Shown piece after piece: positions 44,887 through 53,589 of a DNA stretch of 64,000 bases. The stretch is from Nocardia sp. BSTN01 (lineage in GTDB: Bacteria > Actinomycetota > Actinomycetes > Mycobacteriales > Mycobacteriaceae): assembly GCF_015354405.1 (NCBI RefSeq), contig NZ_JADKYP010000002.1:1-64000 (forward strand), written 5' to 3'. Under the pieces are notes generated by a model that saw only the letters and a list, made by a program, of their open reading frames with translations, was not told the origin of the DNA and made no database searches. Both the position numbers and the translations under genes were made by a program. Within the stretch, counting starts at the first letter, position 1. The number at the start of each line of letters is the position of its first letter.

Positions 44887-46341
44887 GTGTCGCCGAGTCC
44901 GTGGGCGCTGCTGCGGCGTACTCCAGGGCAGTCGGGGGCCGACAGCGCGGCGGGGCCGCCGGGCGGCGAACTGCGCGCGGTTCGCCGGTCGCTGACCAGG
45001 CAATCGGTGGCGGTCGCGGTGGTCGCGGCGCTGGTTGACGCGGTCGTCTTCGCGCTCTCCGGCATCTTCGCGGTGGCGCCCGGCCCGGCGAGCGCGGTCC
45101 TGGTGGCCATCGTGGCGGCCGATCTGGCTTTCGCCGCGCCACCGGCAACGGCCGCGGTCGTCGCCGTGGTCCAGGTCGCGATCCGGCTGGTGGTCACGGC
45201 GCTGCTGCACCGGCACGGACTGCCCGTCCGTGTGGCCGACGTCGGCTTCCTCGTCGCCGGCTATCGAGCCGGGGCCTGGTTGTCGGGCCGGGCGTCGCTG
45301 GTCACGGTGCCCGTCCTGGTACTGGGTGCGTGCGGTGCGCCGTTGATCGCGGGCGGCGCGCCGGCGGCGGACTGGCGCCTGCTGCTCACCTCGGCGATCT
45401 CCGGCGGCGTCGTGCCGTGGCTGGTCGGCCGTTACACCGCAGGTCGCGGCGCCTATATCGCGGAACTGGAGCAGCGCGAACGGCTCGCCCGCCAGCAACA
45501 ACGGACGGCGCTGGAACGGGCGCTCACCGACGAACGCGAGGCGATCGCCCGCGATCTGCACGACGTCATCTCCCATCACGTCAGCGCGATCGGCATCCAT
45601 GCGGGTGCGGCGCGCCTGGCGCTGCACGGAAGTGGCCCCGCGACCGCCGCGGCGACACGCTCACTGTCGGCGGTGGAATCGGAGAGTCGCGCGGCGATGG
45701 TGGATCTGCGCCGTCAGCTCGATCTGCTGCACGGCCGCGAGGACGCCGCCCGCCAGCCCGGTATGGCCGATATCGACGATCTGGTCGACCGCGTGCGCGG
45801 TGCCGGTCTGGATCTGACCGTCACCACCGGCGGCGCCGAACTACCCCGTTCGCTCGACATCACCGTCTACCGGATCGTCCAGGAACTGCTCACCAACGCC
45901 CTGCGCCACGGCGCCGGCAGTGCGCGGCTGACGGTCCGCAACGACGGCACCGGAGTCGAGATCGACCAGTCCAATCCGCTTGCCGGCGAGGAGGTTTCGT
46001 ACGCCGCCGCACCGTGTGCACCGGTGCGGGCATCGGGGCCGCTCGATTCGGTAGCGACTCCGTACGAGCCCGATGCGGTCCGCTTCCCGGTGGACGCGTG
46101 CGCGACCGTCCGCGCCACCACACCGGCCACGGTCAGGTTCCGCTCCGGCCGGCGAGCCCCGGTGCGGGAACGCGGGCCCGCAGCCCGGCCGGGCGGCGCC
46201 GCACCGGAGGCGACCACGGGCATGCATCGGGGACTCGACGGCATCCGCCGGCGCGCGGAGCTCTTCGGCGGCAGCGTGGACCACGGCGTCGCCGGCGGCC
46301 ACTGGCGCATCCTCGTCCGGCTCCCGGGCGGCCGGTCGTGA
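44887..46341 (+). CDS. NarL-type sensor histidine kinase with an enlarged ATPase loop
   Basis: 484 residues from GTG 44887 (GGAG six bases upstream); GTG 44869 is an alternative. Five or six N-terminal membrane helices form the sensor. The dimerisation helix has the phospho-accepting histidine in AIARDLHDVISHHV, and the N-box is RIVQELLTNALRHGAG. Between the N-box and the last G-box region (GLDGIRRRAELFGGSV) there is an unusual insert of about 80 residues, Pro/Arg/Ala-rich (around VRASGPLDSVATPYEP), where the D-box should be. The response regulator overlaps its end by four bases. Confidence 0.88.
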   Translation: MSPSPWALLRRTPGQSGADSAAGPPGGELRAVRRSLTRQSVAVAVVAALVDAVVFALSGIFAVAPGPASAVLVAIVAADLAFAAPPATAAVVAVVQVAIRLVVTALLHRHGLPVRVADVGFLVAGYRAGAWLSGRASLVTVPVLVLGACGAPLIAGGAPAADWRLLLTSAISGGVVPWLVGRYTAGRGAYIAELEQRERLARQQQRTALERALTDEREAIARDLHDVISHHVSAIGIHAGAARLALHGSGPATAAATRSLSAVESESRAAMVDLRRQLDLLHGREDAARQPGMADIDDLVDRVRGAGLDLTVTTGGAELPRSLDITVYRIVQELLTNALRHGAGSARLTVRNDGTGVEIDQSNPLAGEEVSYAAAPCAPVRASGPLDSVATPYEPDAVRFPVDACATVRATTPATVRFRSGRRAPVRERGPAARPGGAAPEATTGMHRGLDGIRRRAELFGGSVDHGVAGGHWRILVRLPGGRS

Positions 46342-46994
46342 CCGCCCCGGTCCGGGTCCTCATCGCCGACGACCACGCGATGTTTCGATCCGGGCTGCGA
46401 GCTGTCCTCGATGCGGCCCCGGACCTCGAATGCGTCGGCGAGGCGGGCGACGGCCGCACCGCCGTCGCCGAGACCGCGCGGCTACGGCCCGACGTGGCGA
46501 TCCTCGACATCCGGATGCCGAAACTCGACGGTCTGGCGGCCACCGGGGCCATCGTGGCGGCCGGCGGCACCCGCGTGCTGGTGCTGACCACCTACGACAG
46601 CGAGGCGAGCCTGGCGCGTGCCCTTCAGGCCGGTGCCAGCGGATTCCTGCTCAAGACGCTGCCGCCGGAGGAGCTGATCGCGGCGATCCGGGTGGCGGTG
46701 CGTGGTGACGCGATCATCGACCCGTCGATGACGCGCCGCCTGGCCGCGCGCCTCGCCGACACCCTGGCCCCCGCGCCGCCGCCCGATCACGCCCTGACCG
46801 CCCGGGAACAGCAGGTTCTCCTCCTGCTCGCCGATGCCCGCAGCAACAGCGAAATCGCGGCCGCTCTCGGTGTCGGCGAGGAGACCGTGAAGACCCACGT
46901 ATCCCGGATTCTGGCGAAACTGCAAGTGCGCGACCGCATTCAGGCGGTCGTCTACGCCTACCGGCACGGCCTGGTGCGTTCGCCGGGCCGTTAG
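46338..46994 (+). CDS. NarL/FixJ-family response regulator
   Basis: 218 residues from GTG 46338, overlapping the kinase stop by four bases. Receiver domain: acidic pair ADDHAMFRSG, phospho-acceptor Asp in VAILDIRMPKLDG, switch Thr in VLVLTTYDSE, and Lys in LLKTLPPEEL. The LuxR-type DNA-binding helix is LTAREQQVLLLLADARSNSE then EETVKTHVSRILAKLQVRDR. Targets are unknown; nearby candidates include the desaturase-like gene. Confidence 0.94.
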   Translation: MTAPVRVLIADDHAMFRSGLRAVLDAAPDLECVGEAGDGRTAVAETARLRPDVAILDIRMPKLDGLAATGAIVAAGGTRVLVLTTYDSEASLARALQAGASGFLLKTLPPEELIAAIRVAVRGDAIIDPSMTRRLAARLADTLAPAPPPDHALTAREQQVLLLLADARSNSEIAAALGVGEETVKTHVSRILAKLQVRDRIQAVVYAYRHGLVRSPGR

Positions 46995-47109
46995 CCGTCC
47001 GCCGAGCACCCCGGCGACGTGGGCGAATCGTGGCAAATTTCCCGCATCTCGGGTGTCCGAACCCCCGCCACCACCGCCGAACCGGGATTATCCTCGCGGT
47101 GTGTCGACC

Positions 47110-47131
47110 CATCACCGGGCTGCCGGTGATG
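47110..47131 (+). promoter_or_regulatory. Perfect hairpin in the leader of the mIHF-like gene
   Basis: Arms CATCACCGG (47110-47118) and CCGGTGATG (47123-47131) with loop GCTG end 49 bases before the ATG at 47181. It may be an operator, or a structured 5' leader. Confidence 0.5.
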
Positions 47132-47180
47132 TTCAATCGGTGCCGTTGAGGTTCCAGCGAACGAGTGAAAGGTTAGAGAC

Positions 47181-47495
47181 ATGGCACTTCCCACCATGAC
47201 CGCCGAGCAACGCTCCGAAGCGCTGGCCAAGGCGGCCGCGGTCCGTAAGGCGCGGTCGGAACTGATCGAGCAGATCCGCAAGGGCTCGGTCTCGTTGGCC
47301 CAGGTGCTCGAGCGCGCCGACAAAGAGGACTTGGTCAAGAAGACGAAGGTCGCCGCGGTCATCAAGGCTCTGCCCGGTATCGGGCCGGTCAAGGCGGCAA
47401 AGCTGATGGACGAAGCCGATATTCCGGTCGAACGCCGTATCGGTGGCCTGGGGTCCCGTCAGCGTGCCGCACTGCTCGAGGCGTTGACGAACTAG
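47181..47495 (+). CDS. mIHF-like nucleoid protein (divergent paralogue)
   Basis: 104 residues, the length of actinobacterial integration host factor mIHF. Its C-terminal helix-hairpin segment KTKVAAVIKALPGIGPVKAAK and RRIGGLGSRQRAALLEAL are the DNA-binding parts; the start MALPTMTAEQRSEALAKAAA also fits. Several positions differ from the highly conserved mIHF that normally sits beside gmk and rpoZ, none of which are here, so I read it as a second copy. It bends and compacts DNA in the cytoplasm. It lies just before tRNA-Leu. Confidence 0.85.
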   Translation: MALPTMTAEQRSEALAKAAAVRKARSELIEQIRKGSVSLAQVLERADKEDLVKKTKVAAVIKALPGIGPVKAAKLMDEADIPVERRIGGLGSRQRAALLEALTN

Positions 47496-47602
47496 CCCTC
47501 CCGAAGGCGGCGCTCAGCAGTCACCCGCGAGTCCGGGACCTGCACGGACACCCGTGATTTGGACCTTGCGGAGAGATCCGTTAACCTTGCTGAGCACCAC
47601 CG

Positions 47603-47688
47603 GTCCGGGTGGCGGAATGGCAGACGCGCTAGCTTGAGGTGCTAGTGCCCTATTAACGGGCGTGGGGGTTCAAGTCCCCCTCCGGACA
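47603..47688 (+). tRNA. tRNA-Leu(GAG)
   Basis: 86 bases with a class II variable arm. Acceptor arms GTCCGGG (47603-47609) and TCCGGAC (47681-47687), anticodon stem CTAGC/GCTAG with loop TTGAGGT, anticodon GAG, and T arm GGGGGTTCAAGTCCCCC. CCA is not encoded. It reads CUC/CUU leucine codons. Confidence 0.97.
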
Positions 47689-47708
47689 CTGTGTGTAACT
47701 CGGAGTTA

Positions 47709-47742
47709 CAGATAACCCCCGGCTTCGGCCGGGGGTTATCTG
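47709..47742 (+). terminator. Intrinsic terminator after tRNA-Leu
   Basis: Fifteen-base perfect arms (47709-47723 and 47728-47742; core AACCCCCGGC / GCCGGGGGTT) close on a TTCG tetraloop and are followed by TTTT. It is the only classic U-tract terminator I see in the window. Confidence 0.93.
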
Positions 47743-47876
47743 TTTTCCGTGATTCTATCGAGTCGGACGGACTCCGTGGGGCGATCCGCTCATCTCGTCG
47801 CCTGCCGTCGCGCATCGTCCTTCACTGCGTCGGGTGTCGTAGGCTCGAGCGGACGAATCACCCGGAGGAGTTGACT

Positions 47877-48488
47877 GTGACGGTATCGAATCCCGGCGCG
47901 CATCCGCGGATCTCGGCCGAGGAGTTTCTGGGGACCGAGCCCGACGCCTTCAGCAGTACATTCGGCGACGTCGAGATCATCGACGGCACCGTCGTACGGC
48001 TGATGGCCCAGAGCGAGGCGCGCAGCCGCGTCGTTCGCCGACTGGGAGCAGCACTGGAAGACGCTCGCGACCCCGCCGGTCCGTGCCTGCGGGTCGGCTC
48101 CGACGTCGCCGTCCGGTTCCCCGACGCGGACGATCGCCGATCCGACCACCGGCTCAACGTCCGCTATCCGGACATCTTCGTCCGCGATTGCGAACCGTAT
48201 GACGTCAACACCGTGCGCGACCACATCGCCCTCATTGTTGAAGTCGTCTCCAAGACCACCATCGACACGGACACGAGCGACAAACACAAGCTCTACGCAC
48301 GCTCCGGAATACCCGCATACCTGATCGTCCACTTCGACAAGAGCTGGGAGACCATCGACCGCATCGAGGAGTACCGCCTCGACTGGTCCGGACTGCGATA
48401 CATGCCTCATAAGGTCCATCGCACGGCGCTGGTTCTCGACACCCCGGTCATACTCGCCATCACCTTCGACGCACTCCACCGCCCCTGA
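47877..48488 (+). CDS. Uma2-family putative endonuclease (DUF820)
   Basis: 203 residues from GTG 47877, with GGAGGAG upstream. The PD-(D/E)xK-type nuclease fold is visible: EIIDGTVVRLM, VRYPDIFVRD, LIVEVVSKTTIDTD and KLYARSGIPAYLIV. Uma2 proteins are common in actinobacteria and cyanobacteria and have no established cell function; the active-site Asp/Glu/Lys layout is inferred from the family. No partner gene is adjacent. Confidence 0.85.
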   Translation: MTVSNPGAHPRISAEEFLGTEPDAFSSTFGDVEIIDGTVVRLMAQSEARSRVVRRLGAALEDARDPAGPCLRVGSDVAVRFPDADDRRSDHRLNVRYPDIFVRDCEPYDVNTVRDHIALIVEVVSKTTIDTDTSDKHKLYARSGIPAYLIVHFDKSWETIDRIEEYRLDWSGLRYMPHKVHRTALVLDTPVILAITFDALHRP

Positions 48489-48687
48489 CCCCGGCCACAG
48501 ACGGAAAGCCACATCCCGCGCCCGCGAAATCATCGGCGATGCCGTTCGTCACCTGCCGCGCCTGCACGCCGTCGTCACCCGGCCACGAAACCACCGGCGT
48601 CCCGGTTGGCGGGGTGCATGACGAAATTCCAGTTCGAGGGCGGGGTGCCGCGGGCCGAATGATGTACGCGACGTTGGGTTTTCGTGA

Positions 48688-51285
48688 TCAGACCGCGGAC
48701 AGAAGGACGTCGTCGAACTTGTCGACGGCCTCGTTGTATCGGATCTCGAAGCCTTTCATCACGGCTGCCTCGAGCACGGTGGTCTCGACGTCCTGCGGCT
48801 TGCGGGGCGACGGATTTCCCGGCGAATTCTCGTAGTAGAAGACGATGACGTCGAGGTAGACGGGTTTGCGCAGACGGCGTGGGCCGAGCCGGGCGATCAG
48901 CGCGGCGGCCACTGCCGGGTACGGAGTGAACTCCGGATCCTCGAGCCATTGGACGAGGTCGTCTCTCGGCACGCTGAAGTCCACGCCGACGGCTTCGAGG
49001 GTCGTGATCAGATGGGGCGCGTGTGGCACGGGGGCCTCACCCGCGGCCGTGATCGCGAACGGTGCGTGGTTCCACCCCTGATCCGGAGCTGCGTCCCACC
49101 ACTGTGTGGCGATCGCTCCGTCCGGGCGTACCCAGAACACGTCGAGGTGGCGAGCGAGACGAGCGGCGCAGGTGATCGGTGATGCCGGATCGGCGGAGCC
49201 CGGGGGTGCGACCGGAAAGGCGCTGTGATCGGCCCAACCGTGCGCCGGGGCTCCGTGCCACCACTGAGTTCCGATGGACCCGTCCGGAGCCACCCAGAAC
49301 ACATCGAGGTTGATCGGCGTGCGCGCCGTCGCCGTGATACCGCCCTCTGCGACCGCACCCGCGGAAGTGATCGCGAACGAACCGTGGTCGGCCCAGCTGT
49401 GCCCGGGTGCCGCGTGCCACCACTGGCTGCGAATCGATCCGTCCGGTCCGACCCAGTACACATCCAGGTTGTCCGGAGTGCGTGCCACGACAGCGAGCGG
49501 GGATCCCGCTCGGGCGGACCCGGCCGGCGCGACGGCGAAGGCCCCGTGATCGGCCCAGCTGTGGCCCGGCGCCACATGCCACCACTGGCTGCGAATCGAT
49601 CCGTCGGGTCCGATCCAGTACACGTCGAGGTTGTCCGGAGTGCGGGCGACGACCGCCAGAGCCGACCCGGGCTCTGCCGAGCCGGCCGGCACGATCGGGA
49701 AGGCTCCGTGATCGGCCCAGCTGTGGCCCGGCGCCGCATGCCACCACTGAGTACATACGGCACCGTCCGGGGCGACCCAGAACACGTCGAGGTTGTCGGC
49801 GGTGCGCGCGAGCGCCGCCACCGGACCGCCGGGCCGCATGGCGCCGGCGGGCGTGATCGGGAACGACCCGTGGCTGCCCCAGGCTGCGTCGGGTGCCGAC
49901 CACTGAGTCGTGACGGCGCCGTCCGCGCCACCCCAGAAGGCGTCGAGGTGGTTCGGCTCACGTGCTACTGCCGCGACGGCCGACCCTGCCGGCGCGGCAC
50001 CCGCCCCCGCGATGTTCACCACACCATGGTCGCCCCAACTCTCGTGCGGCGCGATGTCCCACCACTGCCATCCGACCGCTCCGTCACGGCGCGGCCAGAA
50101 CACGTCCAGCCGATTGCTTTCGGGCGCAAGCACACTCAGCCCGGACGACGCCGCAGCCCGAAGGTTCGCCGGCGGATCGTCGGTCGGATTGCGGCCGAGT
50201 ACGTCGTTCCAGATATAGCGGTAGTACGGGTTCTCCTGGTCCATCGCCATATAGCGAGCGCTGCGGTCGGTGCCGCCGAACCATTGGTCCACGATGGCGC
50301 CCTGTTGCTCGGCGTTGAACGCCGACCAGTCCGGACCTACCGAGCCATACTGATAGACGTTGTCGCCCATGGTGTACTGCGCTTGGTTGACCATGCCACT
50401 GCACATGAGTGCCGGCAGAAAGCCGGTGTGTGCGATCTGCCAGGCATGTGCGAGCTCGTGGATGAGGAGCTGCCCCGGCTTCGGATAGGACTTGCCGCCG
50501 GGGCCGAGCGGGTTGTCGTAGCCGTTGCCCAGGTTGCAGTAGGTCTTGCCATCGATGCCGGGCGCGGTGAAGGCGCGTCCGCCCAGGCCGGCAAGGTTGG
50601 TGATGAGCACCTTGTCGTACGGCATCGAGTTGCCGTAGACCTGACGGGCGAACCTGATCTCGGCGTCGTTGAGCGGCCGGTACTTGATGAGCGCGTTGGT
50701 GACCGCGCCGACGGCGACGCCCGCGACGATGCCGAGGACGATCGCGCCGCCGATCCCGGCACCGGCGGCGGCCGCGACCGCGAACACGACGACTCCCCCG
50801 ACGACACCGAGGGTGCCGCCGGGTCCGAGTGTCGCGCCCAGCCAGTCGATCGCCTCCCTGGTCGCACCGATCACGACACCGAGCGCGGCGCCGGCGACAC
50901 CGGCCGCGACATCGACCACATCTTCGACCAAGTCTTCGAGTGTTCCGACGACGCCGCCCCACTTGTAGTCCTTGGCGACGCCGTAGGTGGGTGCGGCCTG
51001 TAGCTGCAGCCAGTACAGCGCGAGCAGAGGGTTGTGGCCGTGTTCTTCGCGGTCCCAGCTGTCGACTCCGGAGACGTGTCCGCTCTGTACGAATGCCATC
51101 GTGGGAAAGCCGGGCGCCGTGAGATAGGCGCGCAGGTTGAAGTCGAAGTTCCCGAGAATGCTGCTCGAGTGGGTGTGGAATTTGACGAAGTAATCGCCGT
51201 TGTCGCTGACTTCTACATGGACCGAACCACCGAGCGGCGTGCCCGGCGGCGTGATGATGGGGCGGTCGAAAGTGAGAGTTGCCAT
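48688..51285 (-). CDS. Putative HExxH metallopeptidase fused to a seven-bladed lectin-like beta-propeller
   Basis: 865 residues from ATG 51285 (GGAGG upstream). Residues 1-110: small beta-rich region. Residues 124-200: Gly/Ala/Val-rich hydrophobic stretch. Residues 205-340: metallopeptidase-like domain with IHELAHAWQIAH at 275-286 (HExxH plus a third histidine at the metzincin position) and FNAEQQGAIVDQWF. Residues 382-755: seven repeats of about 53 residues, each with LDVFW, DGSI, QWWH, W-DHG motifs, a propeller as in PLL/PHL-type fucose lectins. Residues 760-865: an unidentified C-terminal domain. No signal peptide. A palindrome shared with the subtilase operon lies 89 bases upstream. Confidence 0.82.
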   Translation of the reverse strand: MATLTFDRPIITPPGTPLGGSVHVEVSDNGDYFVKFHTHSSSILGNFDFNLRAYLTAPGFPTMAFVQSGHVSGVDSWDREEHGHNPLLALYWLQLQAAPTYGVAKDYKWGGVVGTLEDLVEDVVDVAAGVAGAALGVVIGATREAIDWLGATLGPGGTLGVVGGVVVFAVAAAAGAGIGGAIVLGIVAGVAVGAVTNALIKYRPLNDAEIRFARQVYGNSMPYDKVLITNLAGLGGRAFTAPGIDGKTYCNLGNGYDNPLGPGGKSYPKPGQLLIHELAHAWQIAHTGFLPALMCSGMVNQAQYTMGDNVYQYGSVGPDWSAFNAEQQGAIVDQWFGGTDRSARYMAMDQENPYYRYIWNDVLGRNPTDDPPANLRAAASSGLSVLAPESNRLDVFWPRRDGAVGWQWWDIAPHESWGDHGVVNIAGAGAAPAGSAVAAVAREPNHLDAFWGGADGAVTTQWSAPDAAWGSHGSFPITPAGAMRPGGPVAALARTADNLDVFWVAPDGAVCTQWWHAAPGHSWADHGAFPIVPAGSAEPGSALAVVARTPDNLDVYWIGPDGSIRSQWWHVAPGHSWADHGAFAVAPAGSARAGSPLAVVARTPDNLDVYWVGPDGSIRSQWWHAAPGHSWADHGSFAITSAGAVAEGGITATARTPINLDVFWVAPDGSIGTQWWHGAPAHGWADHSAFPVAPPGSADPASPITCAARLARHLDVFWVRPDGAIATQWWDAAPDQGWNHAPFAITAAGEAPVPHAPHLITTLEAVGVDFSVPRDDLVQWLEDPEFTPYPAVAAALIARLGPRRLRKPVYLDVIVFYYENSPGNPSPRKPQDVETTVLEAAVMKGFEIRYNEAVDKFDDVLLSAV
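49021..50142 (-). repeat. Seven tandem ~160-bp repeats encoding propeller blades
   Basis: Residues 382-755 of the gene at 48688 divide into seven blades. The two central blades (about 49380-49620) are nearly identical in DNA as well as protein, both reading ARTPDNLDVYW then GPDGSIRSQWWH, which suggests recent duplication or gene conversion. Confidence 0.85.
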
Positions 51286-51373
51286 CTCGTGTACCTCCGT
51301 AACGGTGAGCCCGAGGCCGAGCCCCCGGGAAGGGCTATCGGCCAAGGCTGCACCGTCGCGCAGGATCCGGATA

Positions 51374-51389
51374 GAGTAGGCGTCTACTC
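51374..51389. promoter_or_regulatory. Palindrome upstream of the propeller-peptidase gene
   Basis: GAGTAGGCGTCTACTC: arms GAGTAG and CTACTC around GCGT. It lies 89-104 bases before the ATG of the minus-strand gene. The same palindrome, differing in one spacer base, lies before the subtilase operon at 53487. Confidence 0.7.
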
Positions 51390-51500
51390 GTTCCTGTGCG
51401 GCGCTGACCAGCACCTACACGGATTCACTGCCTTCCGCCCCATCGCTACCGGAATCCTCCATTTCTCCGGCCGCAGCGACATCGCCTGTTCATCGATCTC

Positions 51501-52940
51501 CTACTTCGGACTCGTCGCCGCCTTGTCCGTCTGCGGAGCCAGCTTGCGCATCAGTTCGAGTAGTTCACGTTGCTCGGCGTCGGTGAGCGGCTCCGAGGCG
51601 TCCCTCGGCATGCCATCGGAAGCGCTGCCGCCCGTGAGTCCGATCGGCTGGACGGCGCTCACGCTCAGGGGTGCGCCGGCCTCGGCGGGCCGCAGTGCGG
51701 CGATGTCCGCGGCGGTGAGCGTGCTGTCGACGTGCGCGGGTTCGCGGCCGCACAGCCGGATGAGCTGGTGCAGATCACCGTCGAATTTGTCGACGCAGGA
51801 GGTGTGCTGAGTGCCGACGACGGCATCCGAGGCGAACTGCAGTACCTTCGGCTTCCGCCCGGACATGGATTTCCAGCCTGCCTGGAAGTCGGTCACGCCC
51901 TGGTATTGCTCCTTGAAGGGGCGGGGAGCGCCGGATCCGCCGTAGTTGCTGTTCCAGATGTCGTAATCGCCGGTGAGCGTGTCTCCGTAGAGCCACCTCG
52001 GCGCATACGCGATGACGTAGCCGACGGCGTTGTGTGCCGTCATCCGTGTCCGCAGTGCTTCCACCGCGCGGCGTATCTCATCGGGGTTGGGTGGGCGGGG
52101 CATCGGCTGGGATCGCTCGGCGTCGATCTGCCAGATCCACGGGACGTCTTTCCACCACGGGGTTTTCTCATCGACGTAGTCCATCCAGAAATTCACCTGC
52201 CGCTCGATATTGTCGGGCCACAGGAAGTGATACGCGCCGAGGACGGGAATCTCGGCACCGCGTGCCCGTTCCAGCGCGTCCTGGAAGTGTGCGGCCCGCC
52301 AATCGCTGCCCTCTGTCGATTTGTGGGTGAAGAACGAGATGCCGTCGCGGCGGGCGGCAACGAGGTTCATGGGACCGCGATCCCAGTCGTAGTCCGAGGC
52401 GTCCCATCCCCAGACCGGGGCGGTGTTCGCCACGCCGACGGGCGTGGCGGCCGCGCCTCCGACGACATCCGGATGGACCCGATCCGGCGCGGATTCGCCC
52501 GCTCGCTGTTCCAGTCGTGTCATCAGATCCGCCGAGGTCGCCCAATGGACGTGGTCGAAGTGCCCGATGGCCTGTGGACCGCCATACACGCTGCCACCCG
52601 GATTTTTGACCTGGTTCTTGACGTAGAAGCCGTTGTCGTCGCTGAACGGTGTCGAGTGGATCAACTCGACGGTGAAGTCCGCGTAATTGTCGTAGAGCCA
52701 TTTGGCGAAGTCGCGCATCTTCACGGCTCCCGCCGGCGTGAGACCACCGGCCCCGATGTCCAGGGCCGCGGTGGGCGAACCGGAGTATGTCAGACCGTAG
52801 TGATGTGACACGGCTCCGTGGTCACCGTCCATTCCGCTGGTGATGTAGATGTCGTCGGCGTGGGGGTAGCGCTCCAGGAACTTCGCCATCCGGTTCCCGA
52901 GCGGACCGGTGACGACACCTTGCCATCGCGCAATAGCCAT
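51501..52940 (-). CDS. Two-domain cell-wall lysin: M15-like peptidase plus GH25 muramidase
   Basis: 479 residues from ATG 52940 (GGAGG upstream). Residues 30-135 resemble an M15-type zinc peptidase: SHHYGL, ALDIGAGG, then VELIHSTPF and GHFDHVH give His-Asp-His ligands. Residues 176-375 are a GH25 lysozyme: WGWDASDYDWDRG, FFTHKSTEGSDWR, GAYHFLWPDN and WIWQIDAE with the DxE acid pair (D273, E275). A Ser/Glu-rich tail follows. The order resembles phage endolysins. No signal peptide and no holin gene nearby. Together the two domains would cut peptide and glycan of peptidoglycan. Confidence 0.86.
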   Translation of the reverse strand: MAIARWQGVVTGPLGNRMAKFLERYPHADDIYITSGMDGDHGAVSHHYGLTYSGSPTAALDIGAGGLTPAGAVKMRDFAKWLYDNYADFTVELIHSTPFSDDNGFYVKNQVKNPGGSVYGGPQAIGHFDHVHWATSADLMTRLEQRAGESAPDRVHPDVVGGAAATPVGVANTAPVWGWDASDYDWDRGPMNLVAARRDGISFFTHKSTEGSDWRAAHFQDALERARGAEIPVLGAYHFLWPDNIERQVNFWMDYVDEKTPWWKDVPWIWQIDAERSQPMPRPPNPDEIRRAVEALRTRMTAHNAVGYVIAYAPRWLYGDTLTGDYDIWNSNYGGSGAPRPFKEQYQGVTDFQAGWKSMSGRKPKVLQFASDAVVGTQHTSCVDKFDGDLHQLIRLCGREPAHVDSTLTAADIAALRPAEAGAPLSVSAVQPIGLTGGSASDGMPRDASEPLTDAEQRELLELMRKLAPQTDKAATSPK

Positions 52941-53589
52941 ACTCGGCCTCCTCCGTGAGAAGTGACGGGTTGTGGTCGACGACTCGGGTGATCGGATGTG
53001 TCGATACCGATGCGTCGCGTGCCGTCGGGGAATTAATTGCCGCACTGTTTTCGATGTGAACCGGGAATACGCCCGGCATGGGATTGGATATGCCGGTTTC
53101 GGTCGGAATTCGCCCAGGATCTGAATGGATCACACGCGATACGGCGAGCCCTACGTCGCTCGCCCGGTATTCTCCGATCCCCGTACCATCGGGATCCGAT
53201 ACGCAAAGGTAGTCCGACGACCTCCGTCGTCGACTTGCCCGCTCATCCTCGTTTGAAATGAGGACCGCAGCCACAATTGTAGGCGAACCGCATGAGGCGG
53301 CGCGCGGAGTTGGAGCAATCCAGAAGTCCCGTCTACGCATGGCATTTCGCCCGTCATCGGGGCCCAGACCGTATGCGCTGGAGATTCCCCTGGCGTGGGA
53401 CGGCTGGTCCCTGTCGACCCTGCGAGGGCGTTTGAATTCGTTGCGCTAAGTATTGATCAGGGTCGGCCCATGGCATTTCTCGATTTCGAGTAGGCGACTA
53501 CTCGCGCAATTGCATACTTGTGTGAATAGATTCGTCTCTCTGAGGGCCTGTTCGGTCGGCCGGTCGGCGAAAAGAGGAGGGCGGTGACG
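52941..53589. other. Long divergent intergenic region with palindrome
   Basis: About 650 bases between the lysin (minus) and subtilase (plus), lower in GC than its surroundings. No frame has a credible start and protein. It contains the 16-base palindrome at 53487, an AATTGCATACTTG-like A/T-rich stretch after it that may hold the plus-strand promoter, and GAGGAGG before the subtilase start. Confidence 0.55.
53487..53504. promoter_or_regulatory. Palindrome upstream of the subtilase operon
   Basis: CGAGTAGGCGACTACTCG: arms CGAGTAG and CTACTCG around GCGA. It ends 86 bases before the subtilase ATG. Fifteen of the 16 core bases equal the palindrome at 51374, in a matching position to its own gene. 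Confidence 0.7.

Noticed and set aside
48688-51285. Repeats in this gene as a CRISPR or satellite array
   Set aside because: Period is about 160 bases, in frame, and each unit encodes a conserved propeller blade.
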